NCBI RefSeq assembly: GCF_937880195.1
Contig: NZ_CALFLA010000085.1
Span: forward strand, 1-45,356
DNA length: 45,356 nt
DNA from: an uncultured Blautia sp.
GTDB lineage: Bacteria; Bacillota; Clostridia; Lachnospirales; Lachnospiraceae
Reading direction: 5' to 3'
Of this stretch, positions 7,552 through 17,318 are shown piece by piece (position 1 is the first letter of the stretch; each line of letters opens with the position of its first letter). The translations under genes and the position numbers were made by a program. The notes below the pieces were generated by a model, which saw only the letters and a program-made list of their open reading frames with translations, had not been told where the DNA came from and did no database searches.

Positions 7552-7615
7552 AAAAATAGAGAAAATTCATAAAAAATAGAATTAGAACCTGACAATTTAA
7601 GGAGGAACAGGAAAC

Positions 7616-8902
7616 ATGAGTTTACAGGTAGAAAAAATGGAAAAAAACATGGCGAAGCTTACAATCGAGGTTTCTGCTGAGGATTTAGACAAGGCAATGC
7701 AGAACGCATACCTGAAAGCAAGAGGAAAAATCTCTATCCCGGGATTCCGTAAAGGAAAAGCTCCTCGTAAAATGATCGAGCAGATGTATGGCAAGGGTAT
7801 TTTCCTTGAGGACGCTGCAAACGCTCTGATTCCAGAGCACTATGGCAAAGCTCTTGAGGAGTGCGATCTTGAGATCGTTTCCCAGCCGGAGATCGACGTT
7901 GTTCAGGCTGAGCCTGGCAAAGCATTTATCTTCACAGCAGAAGTTGCAGTGAAACCGGAAGTAACTCTTGGAGATTACAAGGGTCTTGAGGTTCCGAAGT
8001 CTGACGTAGAAGTAACAGACGAGGACGTTGACGCTGAGATCAAGAAAGAGCAGGAGAAAAACTCCAGAACTGTAACTGTTGAGGACAGAGGAGCAGAGAA
8101 CGGAGATATCACAACAATCGACTTCGAGGGATTTGTAGACGGCGTTGCATTTGAAGGCGGCAAAGGTACAGACTATCCGCTGACACTTGGTTCCGGTTCC
8201 TTTATTCCGGGATTTGAAGATCAGCTTGTAGGCGCTAAAGCAGGGGATCACGTAGAAGTAAACGTTACTTTCCCAGAGGAATACCAGGCAGCAGAGCTTG
8301 CTGGCAAAGCAGCTGTATTCCAGTGCGATGTGAAGAAGGTAGAAGCTAAGGAGCTTCCAGAGCTTGATGATGATTTCGCTCAGGACGTTTCCGAGTTTGA
8401 CACTCTTGCAGAGTACAAAGAAGACGTTAAGAAAAACCTTACAGAGAAGAAAGAAAAAGAAGCTCGTACTGCTAAAGAGAACGCAGCTGTAGATAAAGCT
8501 ATTGAGAACGCTCAGATGGATATCCCGGACGCTATGGTGGACACACAGGTTCGTCAGATGCTCAATGACTTTGCATCCAGAATGCAGTCCCAGGGTCTTA
8601 CTATGGAGCAGTACTTCCAGTTTACAGGTATGACTGTAGAGAAGATGCAGGAAGAGATGAAGCCGCAGGCTCTTAAGAGAATCCAGACAAGACTGGTTCT
8701 TGAGAAGATCGCTGAGACAGAGAACATCCAGCCTACAGAGGAAGAAGTAAACGAAGAGATCAGCAAGATGGCTGAGATGTACAAGATGGAAGCTGACAAA
8801 TTAAAAGAGCTTCTGGGCGACCGTGAATTAGAGCAGATGAAGAAAGACATGGCTGTACAGAAAGTAGTAACACTTGTAGCAGACGAGGCAAAGGAAGCGT
8901 AA
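7616..8902 (+). CDS. tig: Trigger factor
   Basis: A 428-residue ribosome-associated chaperone and prolyl isomerase. The N-terminal ribosome-docking signature GFRKGKAPRKMIEQMYG (about residues 43-59) is clear. The FKBP-type isomerase domain follows at about 150-240 (DITTIDFEGFVDG, FIPGFEDQLVGAKAGD), and then the lysine/glutamate-rich helical C-terminal chaperone domain. Codon choice is strongly biased (GCT, GTT, CTT, AAG, CGT), unlike several neighbours, which suggests high expression. AAGGAGGAA precedes the ATG. It heads the standard Firmicute order tig-clpP-clpX-lon. Confidence 0.97.
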   Translation: MSLQVEKMEKNMAKLTIEVSAEDLDKAMQNAYLKARGKISIPGFRKGKAPRKMIEQMYGKGIFLEDAANALIPEHYGKALEECDLEIVSQPEIDVVQAEPGKAFIFTAEVAVKPEVTLGDYKGLEVPKSDVEVTDEDVDAEIKKEQEKNSRTVTVEDRGAENGDITTIDFEGFVDGVAFEGGKGTDYPLTLGSGSFIPGFEDQLVGAKAGDHVEVNVTFPEEYQAAELAGKAAVFQCDVKKVEAKELPELDDDFAQDVSEFDTLAEYKEDVKKNLTEKKEKEARTAKENAAVDKAIENAQMDIPDAMVDTQVRQMLNDFASRMQSQGLTMEQYFQFTGMTVEKMQEEMKPQALKRIQTRLVLEKIAETENIQPTEEEVNEEISKMAEMYKMEADKLKELLGDRELEQMKKDMAVQKVVTLVADEAKEA

Positions 8903-8950
8903 GCGGACATCTTTTATATCCACTGTGACGCGACGAATGGAGGCATATAT

Positions 8951-9532
8951 ATGAGTTTAGTACCTTATGTCATTGAGCAGACAAGCAGGGGAGAGAGAAG
9001 CTACGACATTTATTCCAGACTTCTGAAAGACAGAATTATTTTTCTGGGCGAGGAGGTCAATGATGTGAGCGCCAGCATTATTGTGGCACAGCTTCTGTTC
9101 CTGGAGGCTGAAGATCCTGGAAAGGATATCCAGCTTTATATCAACAGTCCGGGAGGATCCGTTACCGCAGGCATGGCGATTTACGACACTATGAAATATA
9201 TTAAATGCGACGTATCCACGATCTGTCTTGGAATGGCAGCCAGCATGGGCGCATTCCTTCTGGCAGGAGGAACAAAGGGCAAAAGATTTGCCCTTCCGCA
9301 TTCCACAATTATGATTCATCAGCCGTCTGGCGGCGCACAGGGTCAGGCTACGGAGATCCAGATCGTAGCGGACCACATTGCGCAGACAAAGCGGACTTTA
9401 AACGAGATGCTGGCGGAAAATACCGGACAGCCTCTTGAAGTGGTTGAAAAGGATACCGACCGCGACAATTATATGACTGCAGAAGAAGCAAAGGCATATG
9501 GACTGATCGACGGTGTTGTTGAACATAAATAA
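8951..9532 (+). CDS. clpP: ATP-dependent Clp protease proteolytic subunit
   Basis: A 193-residue serine peptidase that forms the barrel of the ClpXP and ClpCP proteases. The catalytic serine is S98 in GMAASMGAF, the histidine H123 in MIHQPSGG and the aspartate D172 in DTDRDNYM. Length and N-terminus ([10 protein letters not shown]) are typical. The gene lies 48 bases after tig with a GGAGG ribosome site and directly upstream of its unfoldase partner clpX. Confidence 0.97.
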   Translation: MSLVPYVIEQTSRGERSYDIYSRLLKDRIIFLGEEVNDVSASIIVAQLLFLEAEDPGKDIQLYINSPGGSVTAGMAIYDTMKYIKCDVSTICLGMAASMGAFLLAGGTKGKRFALPHSTIMIHQPSGGAQGQATEIQIVADHIAQTKRTLNEMLAENTGQPLEVVEKDTDRDNYMTAEEAKAYGLIDGVVEHK

Positions 9533-9545
9533 AAAGACGAAAGAA

Positions 9546-9577
9546 AAGACTCCTCTAACAGGGAGTCTTATCTTGCT
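9546..9577 (+). terminator. Terminator-like hairpin after clpP
   Basis: AAGACTCC (9546-9553) pairs with GGAGTCTT (9562-9569) around an eight-base loop. The tail ATCTTGCTTTT is only partly T-rich, so it may be a partial terminator that lowers clpX relative to clpP. Confidence 0.55.
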
Positions 9578-9581
9578 TTTA

Positions 9582-9631
9582 TCTCTGTCTGATTTTGCGA
9601 CAGAGACAGACAGCCTTTGCGTCAGGGACGC
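9582..9631 (+). other. Two further inverted repeats in the clpP-clpX gap
   Basis: TCTCTGTC (9582-9589) pairs with GACAGAGA (9599-9606), and GCGTC (9619-9623) with GACGC (9627-9631). Together with the preceding hairpin they fill most of the 137-base gap. No convincing promoter or known stress operator (CIRCE or CtsR repeat) is seen. Confidence 0.4.
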
Positions 9632-9669
9632 AGCATATCAATATAGTAGAAAGGAAACAAGAAATATCC

Positions 9670-10983
9670 ATGGCAGATAAGATAAGAGACGGAAAAGTCA
9701 GATGCTCTTTTTGTAATAAATCCGAGGATCAGGTACGCAAGCTGATCGCAGGTCCGGAGGGTGTGTTTATCTGTGATGAATGCATTGGAATCTGTGCGGA
9801 GATCATGGAGGAAGAGCTGGCTCCTTATGGCCAGCCGGAAGCTTTTGACAGCGAGATCAATCTGCTGAAACCAGAAGAGATCCATAAAATACTGGACGAT
9901 TATGTGATCGGACAGGATGATGCAAAAAAGGCTCTTTCTGTAGCAGTTTATAACCATTATAAAAGAATTACAGCAGCCAGAAACCTGGATGTAGAGCTTC
10001 AGAAGAGCAATATTCTGATGCTGGGACCTACCGGATCAGGAAAAACCCTTCTGGCTCAGACCCTTGCGCGCCTTTTAAACGTTCCCTTTGCCATTGCAGA
10101 CGCCACTACGCTGACAGAAGCCGGGTATGTAGGCGAGGATGTGGAGAATATTCTTCTTAAGATCATTCAGGCGGCAGATTATGATATTGAACGGGCCCAG
10201 TACGGCATTATTTATATCGACGAGATCGACAAGATCACAAGAAAATCCGAAAATGCCTCTATTACCAGAGACGTATCAGGAGAGGGCGTACAGCAGGCGC
10301 TTTTGAAGATCCTTGAGGGAACAGTTGCAAGCGTTCCGCCTCAGGGAGGAAGAAAACATCCCCACCAGGAATTTATCCAGATTGATACTACCAACATCCT
10401 GTTTATCTGCGGCGGTGCTTTTGATGGAATCGAAAAGATCATCGAGGCCAGACAGGACACCAAGTCTATTGGATTTGGAGCAGAGGTTTCTGCTAAAGAA
10501 GAGAGAAATGTAGGCGAGGTACTGAAACAGGTAATGCCAGAGGATTTTGTAAAGTTTGGTCTTATTCCTGAGTTTATCGGACGAGTTCCTATTGTGGTGA
10601 CACTGGATGGACTGGATGAAGAGGCATTGATCCGTATTTTAAGAGAGCCTAAGAATTCTCTTACCAAACAGTACCATAAGCTCTTTGAGCTGGACGGCGT
10701 AGAACTTGATTTCCAGGAGGAGGCCCTGGAGGTGGTAGCCAAGAAATCACTGGAGCGAAAAACAGGAGCCAGAGGACTTCGCGCCATCATGGAAAATTCT
10801 CTGATGGATCTGATGTACAAAGCGCCTTCGGATCAGACTATTCGCAAGGCTATTATTACGAAAGAGGCAGTGGAGGGAACCGGCGAACCGGAAATTATCC
10901 GCGAGGAAGTTTCGGAACCTGCGCCGTCTTCCGGCAGAAGAACAGCGCGGCCAAGAAAAAAAGGCCAGCCTGAAACAGCCTGA
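9670..10983 (+). CDS. clpX: ATP-dependent Clp protease ATP-binding subunit ClpX
   Basis: A 437-residue AAA+ unfoldase that feeds tagged proteins to ClpP. The zinc-binding domain has cysteines 12, 15, 35 and 38 ([15 protein letters not shown]). Walker A GPTGSGKT is at 119-126, Walker B in [10 protein letters not shown], and the ClpP-contacting loop region reads [10 protein letters not shown] start at the ATG at 9670, which follows AAAGGAA and begins the zinc domain; an in-frame TTG at 9595 would add 25 unconserved residues inside the hairpin region. The C-terminus carries a basic tail ([10 protein letters not shown]). Confidence 0.96.
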   Translation: MADKIRDGKVRCSFCNKSEDQVRKLIAGPEGVFICDECIGICAEIMEEELAPYGQPEAFDSEINLLKPEEIHKILDDYVIGQDDAKKALSVAVYNHYKRITAARNLDVELQKSNILMLGPTGSGKTLLAQTLARLLNVPFAIADATTLTEAGYVGEDVENILLKIIQAADYDIERAQYGIIYIDEIDKITRKSENASITRDVSGEGVQQALLKILEGTVASVPPQGGRKHPHQEFIQIDTTNILFICGGAFDGIEKIIEARQDTKSIGFGAEVSAKEERNVGEVLKQVMPEDFVKFGLIPEFIGRVPIVVTLDGLDEEALIRILREPKNSLTKQYHKLFELDGVELDFQEEALEVVAKKSLERKTGARGLRAIMENSLMDLMYKAPSDQTIRKAIITKEAVEGTGEPEIIREEVSEPAPSSGRRTARPRKKGQPETA

Positions 10984-11001
10984 GGAAGGAAATGATAATA
11001 T

Positions 11002-13320
11002 ATGACGCAGCCAATTAACATTCTTCCGGCGCTTGCCCTTAGGGGAACTACTATACTGCCGGACATGATCGTTCATTTTGACGTGAGCAGGAAGAAATCC
11101 ATCAAGGCAGTGGAAGCGGCAATGCTTCATGAGCAGGAGATTTTTCTGATCACACAGAAGGACCCAGAGATACAGGATCCGGGAGCGTCCAATCTGTATA
11201 AAATGGGAACCGTGGCATATATCAAACAGGTGGTAAAACTTCCACATGATCTTTTAAGAGTTTTGGTGGAAGGCAGAGAGAGAGCAGCGCTTCTGTCCTT
11301 TGTTCAGGAGGAACCTTATCTAAAAGCAGAAATAACCCAGTTTGAGGAAGATGACAGCCAGTATGCAGATGCGGTAAAGGAAGCCATGTACCGAAGCATC
11401 CGAAATCTGTTTCAGGAATACTGTATGGAAAGCGGTAAGATTAGCAGAGAGCTGGCGGCTCAGATTTTGAATATCGAAAATCTGAAAGAGCTGATTACGC
11501 AGATTTCAGTTAATGTACCTTTGACATATCAGAACAAACAGAAAATCCTGGAAGCTGTTACCTTGGAGAATCGTTATGAGGTTCTGGGAGCAATTCTCCA
11601 GAATGAGATTGAAGTTCTGAAGGTAGGCCAGGATCTGCAGCAGAAGCTGAAAAAAAGAATTGATAAGAACCAGAGAGAATATATTCTCCGCGAGCAGCTG
11701 AAGCTGATTCGTGAGGAGCTGGGAGACGAAAACACATCAGATACTGCAGAGGAATACAAAAAGCGGCTGGAGGAGCTGGATGCTTCGGAAGAAGTAAAAG
11801 AAAAGATTTCCAAGGAGATTAGCCGTTATCGTTCTATGAACAGCAGCGCAGCTGAAAGTGCTGTTCTTGGAACCTATATAGAAACCATGCTCAGTTTGCC
11901 CTGGAATAAGAAATCTGAGGACTCCGAAGATTTGAAGGAAGCCTGGAATATTCTGGAGGAGGGTCATTACGGCCTGAAAGAAGTAAAAGAGAGGATTATG
12001 GAATTCCTTTCTGTCCGTAAGCTGACAAAGGGCGGCAAAAGCCCTATCCTCTGTCTTGTGGGACCTCCGGGAACCGGTAAGACTTCTATTGCCAGATCAG
12101 TGGCAGAGGCTCTTCACAAAAAATATATCCGCATCTGTTTGGGCGGCGTCCGGGATGAGGCGGAAATCCGCGGACACAGAAAAACATATGTAGGGGCAAT
12201 GCCGGGAAGGATCACCACAGCTTTGCAGCAGGCAGGAGTAAGCAATCCACTGGTGCTTCTGGACGAGATCGACAAGACCAGCAGTGATTATAAAGGAGAC
12301 ACATCATCAGCTCTTTTGGAGGTTCTTGATCCTGAGCAGAATAACCGATTTAACGATCATTATGTGGAAGTTCCCCAGGATTTATCCGAAGTTCTTTTTA
12401 TTGCAACGGCCAATGATATTCAGGAAATCCCGCGGCCTCTTCTGGACCGTATGGAGGTTCTGGAGATTTCCGGCTACACAGAAAATGAAAAAGAACATAT
12501 TGCCAAGGATCATCTGATCCCCAAACAGATGGAGATCAACGGCCTTCCAAAAGGCAGTCTGTCCATTCAGGCTCCTGCTCTTAAAAAGATCATCAATCTG
12601 TATACAAAAGAGGCCGGAGTACGTTCTCTGGAGAGAAAAATAGGTCAGATCTGCCGCAAGGCAGCTCGTGAAATCATGGAAAACGGAAAAGATAAGGTAA
12701 AGATTACCACAAAGAATCTGGAGGACTTCCTTGGAAAGAGCCGTTATTCCTATATGATGGCAAACAAAAAAGACGAGATCGGCATTGCCAGAGGACTTGC
12801 CTGGACACAGGCAGGAGGAGACACCCTTCAGATCGAAGTAAACGTAATGCCTGGAAAAGGCGAGCTTGTTCTTACAGGACAGCTTGGAGATGTGATGAAG
12901 GAATCAGCCCAGGCGGGAATTTCCTATATTCGTTCTGTGGCTGATAAATATGATATCAAACCTGAGTTTTTCCAGGAAAATGATATCCATGTACATATAC
13001 CGGAGGGCGCTGTTCCAAAGGACGGACCTTCCGCAGGAATTACTATGGCTACTGCTATGCTGTCAGCGATCATTCAGAAATCAGTGCGGGCAGATGTGGC
13101 CATGACAGGAGAGATCACTTTGCGGGGAAGAGTGCTTCCTATCGGCGGTCTGAAAGAAAAACTGCTTGCCGCCAAATATGCAAAGATCCAGGAGGTTCTT
13201 GTTCCGTCAGAAAACAAAGCGGATATTGAAGAAATGGACGACGAGATCCTGAAGGGATTAAAAATCTCTTTTGTAGAAAACATGAGGGAAGTGCTCCATA
13301 GGGCGCTGACACCAGCATAA
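11002..13320 (+). CDS. lon: ATP-dependent protease Lon (LonA type)
   Basis: A 772-residue cytosolic AAA+ protease. The N-terminal substrate-binding LON domain spans about 1-200, a coiled-coil linker (about 200-290) follows, then the AAA+ module with Walker A GPPGTGKT at 354-361 and Walker B LVLLDEIDK. The protease domain ends the protein, with catalytic S677 in PKDGPSAGI and K720 in GGLKEKLLA. Full length for LonA. It starts 18 bases after clpX with no promoter in between and is followed closely by engB, the usual Firmicute arrangement. Confidence 0.97.
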   Translation: MTQPINILPALALRGTTILPDMIVHFDVSRKKSIKAVEAAMLHEQEIFLITQKDPEIQDPGASNLYKMGTVAYIKQVVKLPHDLLRVLVEGRERAALLSFVQEEPYLKAEITQFEEDDSQYADAVKEAMYRSIRNLFQEYCMESGKISRELAAQILNIENLKELITQISVNVPLTYQNKQKILEAVTLENRYEVLGAILQNEIEVLKVGQDLQQKLKKRIDKNQREYILREQLKLIREELGDENTSDTAEEYKKRLEELDASEEVKEKISKEISRYRSMNSSAAESAVLGTYIETMLSLPWNKKSEDSEDLKEAWNILEEGHYGLKEVKERIMEFLSVRKLTKGGKSPILCLVGPPGTGKTSIARSVAEALHKKYIRICLGGVRDEAEIRGHRKTYVGAMPGRITTALQQAGVSNPLVLLDEIDKTSSDYKGDTSSALLEVLDPEQNNRFNDHYVEVPQDLSEVLFIATANDIQEIPRPLLDRMEVLEISGYTENEKEHIAKDHLIPKQMEINGLPKGSLSIQAPALKKIINLYTKEAGVRSLERKIGQICRKAAREIMENGKDKVKITTKNLEDFLGKSRYSYMMANKKDEIGIARGLAWTQAGGDTLQIEVNVMPGKGELVLTGQLGDVMKESAQAGISYIRSVADKYDIKPEFFQENDIHVHIPEGAVPKDGPSAGITMATAMLSAIIQKSVRADVAMTGEITLRGRVLPIGGLKEKLLAAKYAKIQEVLVPSENKADIEEMDDEILKGLKISFVENMREVLHRALTPA

Positions 13321-13339
13321 TGGAACAGAGAGGGAACCA

Positions 13340-13948
13340 ATGGTTATAAAACAGGCTGAATTAGATATTGTATGCGGCGTCACCAGCAAGCTTCCTGATA
13401 CAGGAATGCCGGAGGTGGCTTTTGCAGGAAAATCAAATGTGGGGAAATCCTCCCTGATCAATGGACTGATGAACCGTAAAACCCTGGCGCGTACCAGTGG
13501 ACAGCCGGGCAAAACCCAGACCATTAATTTTTATAAGGTCAACCGGGAAATGTATCTTGTGGATCTTCCGGGCTATGGTTATGCCCGTGTGTCCCAGGCA
13601 GAAAAAGAAAAATGGGGAAAAATGATTGAGAAGTATCTTCATACTTCTAAGAATCTGAAAGCTGTTTTTTTGCTGATCGATATTCGCCACGAGCCTTCTG
13701 CCAATGACCGTCAGATGTATGAGTGGATCCTTCATAACGGCTATGATCCGATCATTATAGCCACAAAGCTGGATAAACTCAAAAAAAGCCAGGTACAGAA
13801 ACACCTGAAAATGGTAAGAGACGGTCTTCAGGTAAAAAAGGGTACGGAAGTGATCGCCTATTCTGCGCAGACAAAGCAGGGAAGAGACGAGATATGGCAG
13901 CTGATCAATACTCTGACAGGAAAGGAAGAGCCCCAGGAGGAAGTCTGA
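13340..13948 (+). CDS. engB: Ribosome biogenesis GTP-binding protein EngB/YsxC
   Basis: A 202-residue GTPase needed for late assembly of the large ribosomal subunit. G1 is GKSNVGKSS, G2 the threonine in GKTQTINFY, G3 DLPGYG, G4 TKLD and G5 YSAQTKQG. All are intact and the length is normal. It starts 19 bases after lon with AGAGGGA as ribosome site, and probably shares the lon message that runs on into the ECF genes. Confidence 0.96.
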   Translation: MVIKQAELDIVCGVTSKLPDTGMPEVAFAGKSNVGKSSLINGLMNRKTLARTSGQPGKTQTINFYKVNREMYLVDLPGYGYARVSQAEKEKWGKMIEKYLHTSKNLKAVFLLIDIRHEPSANDRQMYEWILHNGYDPIIIATKLDKLKKSQVQKHLKMVRDGLQVKKGTEVIAYSAQTKQGRDEIWQLINTLTGKEEPQEEV

Positions 13949-13960
13949 AAGGATAAAAAT

Positions 13961-14806
13961 ATGGGAATCATCAAAGCTTTAAAAGTTGGGTTTGATTATT
14001 TTAAATATGATGATGACGGCAATATACAGGACACACACAGAGCTGTGGATAATGTCAGCGTGGATATTAAGGAGGGCGAGTTTGTGGCTGTTTTAGGCCA
14101 TAACGGCTCTGGTAAATCTACGTTTGCCAAACACATAAACGCGCTTCTTCTTCCAACAGAGGGAACGGTCTGGATTGACAATATGGACACTCTGAAGGAG
14201 CCGGATCTCTGGAAGATCCGCCAGAAGGCGGGGATGGTATTTCAGAATCCAGATAATCAGATCATTGGAACAATTGTAGAAGAAGACGTAGGATTTGGCC
14301 CGGAGAATATGGGAGTACCTACAGAAGATATCTGGAAAAGAGTAGAAGAAAGCCTCAGGAAAACGGGGATGACCGCTTACCGCCATCATTCCCCAAATAA
14401 ACTTTCCGGGGGACAGAAGCAGAGAGTAGCCATTGCCGGAGTTATGGCAATGCGTCCACGGTGTATTGTGCTGGATGAGCCTACTGCCATGCTGGATCCA
14501 AACGGAAGAAAAGAAGTTCTGGAAGCAGTCCACCAGCTTAACCGTCAGGAAAAAGTAACGGTGGTATTGATTACCCATTATATGGAAGAAGTGATCGACG
14601 CGGATCACGTATATGTAATGGATGAGGGACATGTTGTTATGGAAGGAACGCCCAGGGAGATCTTTTCCCAGGTGGAAACCCTGAAAAAATACAGGCTGGA
14701 CGTACCCCAGGTAACGCTTCTTGCCCACGAATTAAAAAAATCAGGAGTAGATCTTCCAGATGGGATTCTTACTACGGAAGAGCTGGTGAATGCCTTATGT
14801 CAATAG
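13961..14806 (+). CDS. ecfA1: ECF transporter energy-coupling ATPase EcfA1
   Basis: A 281-residue ATPase, one of the two that power an energy-coupling-factor transporter for vitamins or metal ions. Walker A GHNGSGKS is at residues 46-53, the Q-loop [10 protein letters not shown] (typical of EcfA1/CbiO), the signature LSGGQKQR and Walker [14 protein letters not shown]. The gene starts 12 bases after engB and overlaps ecfA2 by 10 bases. No substrate-binding S component is nearby, so this is the shared (group II) module that serves S proteins encoded elsewhere. Confidence 0.95.
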   Translation: MGIIKALKVGFDYFKYDDDGNIQDTHRAVDNVSVDIKEGEFVAVLGHNGSGKSTFAKHINALLLPTEGTVWIDNMDTLKEPDLWKIRQKAGMVFQNPDNQIIGTIVEEDVGFGPENMGVPTEDIWKRVEESLRKTGMTAYRHHSPNKLSGGQKQRVAIAGVMAMRPRCIVLDEPTAMLDPNGRKEVLEAVHQLNRQEKVTVVLITHYMEEVIDADHVYVMDEGHVVMEGTPREIFSQVETLKKYRLDVPQVTLLAHELKKSGVDLPDGILTTEELVNALCQ

Positions 14807-15684
14807 AGTTAAAAAACGTAACCTACACCTACAGCCCAGGGACTGCATATGAGATCCATGCGCTGAAGGATATTAATCTGAATATTCCAGACGGACAGTT
14901 TATTGGCGTGATCGGCCATACTGGAAGCGGGAAATCTACCTTGATCCAGCATTTAAACGCTTTGATCCAGCCAACCTCCGGTCAGGTTTTGTATAATGGT
15001 GAAGATGTCTGGGCAGAAAAATATGACAGAAAAAACCTGAGAAGCCAGGTGGGACTTGTGTTCCAGTACCCGGAACATCAGCTTTTTGAAAGCGATGTAC
15101 TTTCAGACGTATGCTTTGGTCCTATGAATCAGGGTATGAGTCGTGAGGAAGCGGAGGCGGAAGCCAGAAAAGCGCTTTTTCAGGTAGGATTTAAAGAAAA
15201 GAATTTCAGTAAATCTCCCTTTGAGCTTTCTGGAGGCCAGAAAAAAAGAGTAGCCATAGCAGGGGTTCTTGCAATGAATCCCAAGATCCTGATCCTTGAC
15301 GAGCCTACGGCAGGGCTGGATCCAAAAGGGCGTGACGAGATTCTTGATCAGATTGCCGGACTTCATAAGGAACGTGGAATCACTATCATTCTTGTGTCCC
15401 ACAGTATGGAAGACGTTGCCAGATATGCAGAGAGAATGATCGTTGTCAATCATGGCAGCATTGCCTTTGACGATACGCCCAGAAAAGTATTTACTCATTA
15501 TCAGGAGCTGGAAAAAATGGGGCTTGCCGCACCTCAGATCACTTATATCATGCATGCTTTAAAGGAAAAGGGACTTCATGTAGATCCTGATGCAACAACT
15601 GTGGAGGAGGCTGCAGAGGATATTCTAAAAGCCCTTGAAAAAAGCAATTCTCCTCTTTTGAAGGGAGGGCGGAACAATGATTAG
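14797..15684 (+). CDS. ecfA2: ECF transporter energy-coupling ATPase EcfA2
   Basis: A 295-residue partner ATPase of EcfA1. Walker [10 protein letters not shown]-loop [10 protein letters not shown] (the EcfA2 form), signature LSGGQKKR and Walker [14 protein letters not shown] are present. It begins inside the end of ecfA1 (10-base overlap) and overlaps ecfT by eight bases, so the three proteins are probably made in fixed ratio by coupled translation. Confidence 0.95.
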   Translation: MSIELKNVTYTYSPGTAYEIHALKDINLNIPDGQFIGVIGHTGSGKSTLIQHLNALIQPTSGQVLYNGEDVWAEKYDRKNLRSQVGLVFQYPEHQLFESDVLSDVCFGPMNQGMSREEAEAEARKALFQVGFKEKNFSKSPFELSGGQKKRVAIAGVLAMNPKILILDEPTAGLDPKGRDEILDQIAGLHKERGITIILVSHSMEDVARYAERMIVVNHGSIAFDDTPRKVFTHYQELEKMGLAAPQITYIMHALKEKGLHVDPDATTVEEAAEDILKALEKSNSPLLKGGRNND

Positions 15685-16480
15685 AGATATTACCATTGGT
15701 CAGTATTATCCTGCGGATTCTCCTCTTCATAAGCTGGATCCCAGGACAAAGCTTATGGGAACTCTGGTATTCATTATATCTGTGTTCCTGTTTCACACAA
15801 TTCCGGGGTATGCGGTAGCCACAGTGTTCCTTGCCGCTTTGATCAAAATATCAAAGGTTCCGGTAAAGTTTATTTTTAAAGGTCTTAAGGCGATCTTTGT
15901 GATCCTTTTGATCACCATGGCCTTTAATGTGTTTCTGACTCCTGGAGAAGTGATCTGGAAGCTGGGATTCCTTAAAATGACAAAAGAAGGAATTTCCCTT
16001 GCAGTAAGAATGGCAATCCGGCTGATCTACCTGGTGATCGGCTCTTCTCTCATGACCTTAACAACCACGCCCAATCAGCTTACTGACGGACTGGAAAAGG
16101 GACTTCGCCCATTAAACAGGCTTCATGTTCCTGTTCATGAGATCGCTATGATCATGTCCATTGCCCTTCGTTTTATTCCTATCCTTTTGGAGGAGACGGA
16201 TAAGATCATGAAGGCGCAGATTGCCAGAGGCGCAGATTTCGAAAATGGAAATTTGATCCAAAAGGTAAAAAATATGGTTCCTCTTCTTGTTCCTCTGTTT
16301 ATTTCTGCTTTCCGCCGGGCAAATGATCTTGCTATGGCAATGGAGGCAAGATGCTATCATGGAGGAGAGGAGAGAACTCAGATGAAACCTCTTCACTATG
16401 AAAAACAGGATTATGTAACATATGGTATTCTGGCAGCTTACCTGGCAGTTGCCATAGCTTTTCGGGTGATAGGAATATGA
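15677..16480 (+). CDS. ecfT: ECF transporter transmembrane subunit EcfT
   Basis: A 267-residue membrane scaffold that couples the two ATPases to the S component. Hydrophobic segments are visible near residues 28-45, 46-62, 70-88, 105-130 and 245-265. The cytoplasmic coupling helices carry the Ala-Arg-Gly-type motifs KAQIARGADF and MEARCYHGG, the second in the degenerate form common in Firmicutes. A GGAGGG ribosome site lies inside the end of ecfA2. The stop codon overlaps the truA start as ATGA. Confidence 0.94.
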   Translation: MIRDITIGQYYPADSPLHKLDPRTKLMGTLVFIISVFLFHTIPGYAVATVFLAALIKISKVPVKFIFKGLKAIFVILLITMAFNVFLTPGEVIWKLGFLKMTKEGISLAVRMAIRLIYLVIGSSLMTLTTTPNQLTDGLEKGLRPLNRLHVPVHEIAMIMSIALRFIPILLEETDKIMKAQIARGADFENGNLIQKVKNMVPLLVPLFISAFRRANDLAMAMEARCYHGGEERTQMKPLHYEKQDYVTYGILAAYLAVAIAFRVIGI

Positions 16481-17217
16481 AAAGAATAGGACTTGTAGTT
16501 GCCTACGACGGCACAAATTACTGCGGCTGGCAGATCCAGCCTAACGGAATTACCATTCAGGGAGTTCTTAATGACACGCTTTCGGAGCTTCTGGGAGAAA
16601 AGATCGAGACCATCGGCGCAAGCCGGACAGACGCAGGGGTTCATGCCCTGGGAAATGTAGCGGTTTTTGATACGGAAACAAGGATTCCCGGAGAAAAGAT
16701 TTCCTATGCTTTGAACCAGAGGCTTCCTGAGGACATTCGCATCCAGCTTTCAGAGGAAGTGGAACCGGATTTTCATCCTAGATACTGCGACAGTGAAAAA
16801 ACCTATGAGTACAGGATTCTGAACAGGAAATTTCCTGTTCCTACAGAACGTTTATATTCTTATTTTTATCATTATAAACTGGATGTGGAAAAAATGAAAG
16901 AAGCCACTTCCTATCTGATCGGGCGCCATGATTTTGCAAGTTTCTGCGGTACAGGAGCCCAGGTAAAATCAACAGTGCGCACAGTGACAGGAATCGATGT
17001 GTACAGAGACGGGGATATGGTAACCATCCGTGTTTCTGGAGAAGGCTTTTTGTACAACATGGTCAGGATCATTGCAGGAACACTGATCCAGGTGGGAAAC
17101 GGTCAGTATCCGCCGGAACGGGTAAAAGAGATCCTGAAAGCTTGCGACAGAGCAGCTTCCGGCCCTACGGCTCCGGCTCATGGACTAACACTGATGGGAA
17201 TTGAATTTTTTGACTGA
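16477..17217 (+). CDS. truA: tRNA pseudouridine synthase A
   Basis: A 246-residue enzyme that converts uridines 38-40 of the tRNA anticodon arm to pseudouridine. The catalytic aspartate is D52 in GASRTDAGVHALG. GEGFLYNMVRIIAGTL near the C-terminus is the second conserved block. Its start overlaps the ecfT stop (ATGA). In many Firmicutes truA is followed directly by rplM-rpsI; here a terminator follows and those ribosomal genes lie about 27 kb further on. Confidence 0.96.
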   Translation: MKRIGLVVAYDGTNYCGWQIQPNGITIQGVLNDTLSELLGEKIETIGASRTDAGVHALGNVAVFDTETRIPGEKISYALNQRLPEDIRIQLSEEVEPDFHPRYCDSEKTYEYRILNRKFPVPTERLYSYFYHYKLDVEKMKEATSYLIGRHDFASFCGTGAQVKSTVRTVTGIDVYRDGDMVTIRVSGEGFLYNMVRIIAGTLIQVGNGQYPPERVKEILKACDRAASGPTAPAHGLTLMGIEFFD

Positions 17218-17241
17218 AATAATTGATATATTTACAAAATG

Positions 17242-17287
17242 TGCAATGAAGCAGGATTCCATCAGGGGCTTTATTGCATATTTTTTA
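17242..17287 (+). terminator. Intrinsic terminator after truA
   Basis: TGCAATGAAGC (17242-17252) pairs with GCTTTATTGCA (17268-17278) over eleven base pairs with one G-U, followed by TATTTTTTA. It closes the long lon-engB-ecf-truA run. Confidence 0.85.
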
Positions 17288-17318
17288 CTGTAGAGTTAAG
17301 AGGAGATGTTGGTTTATT

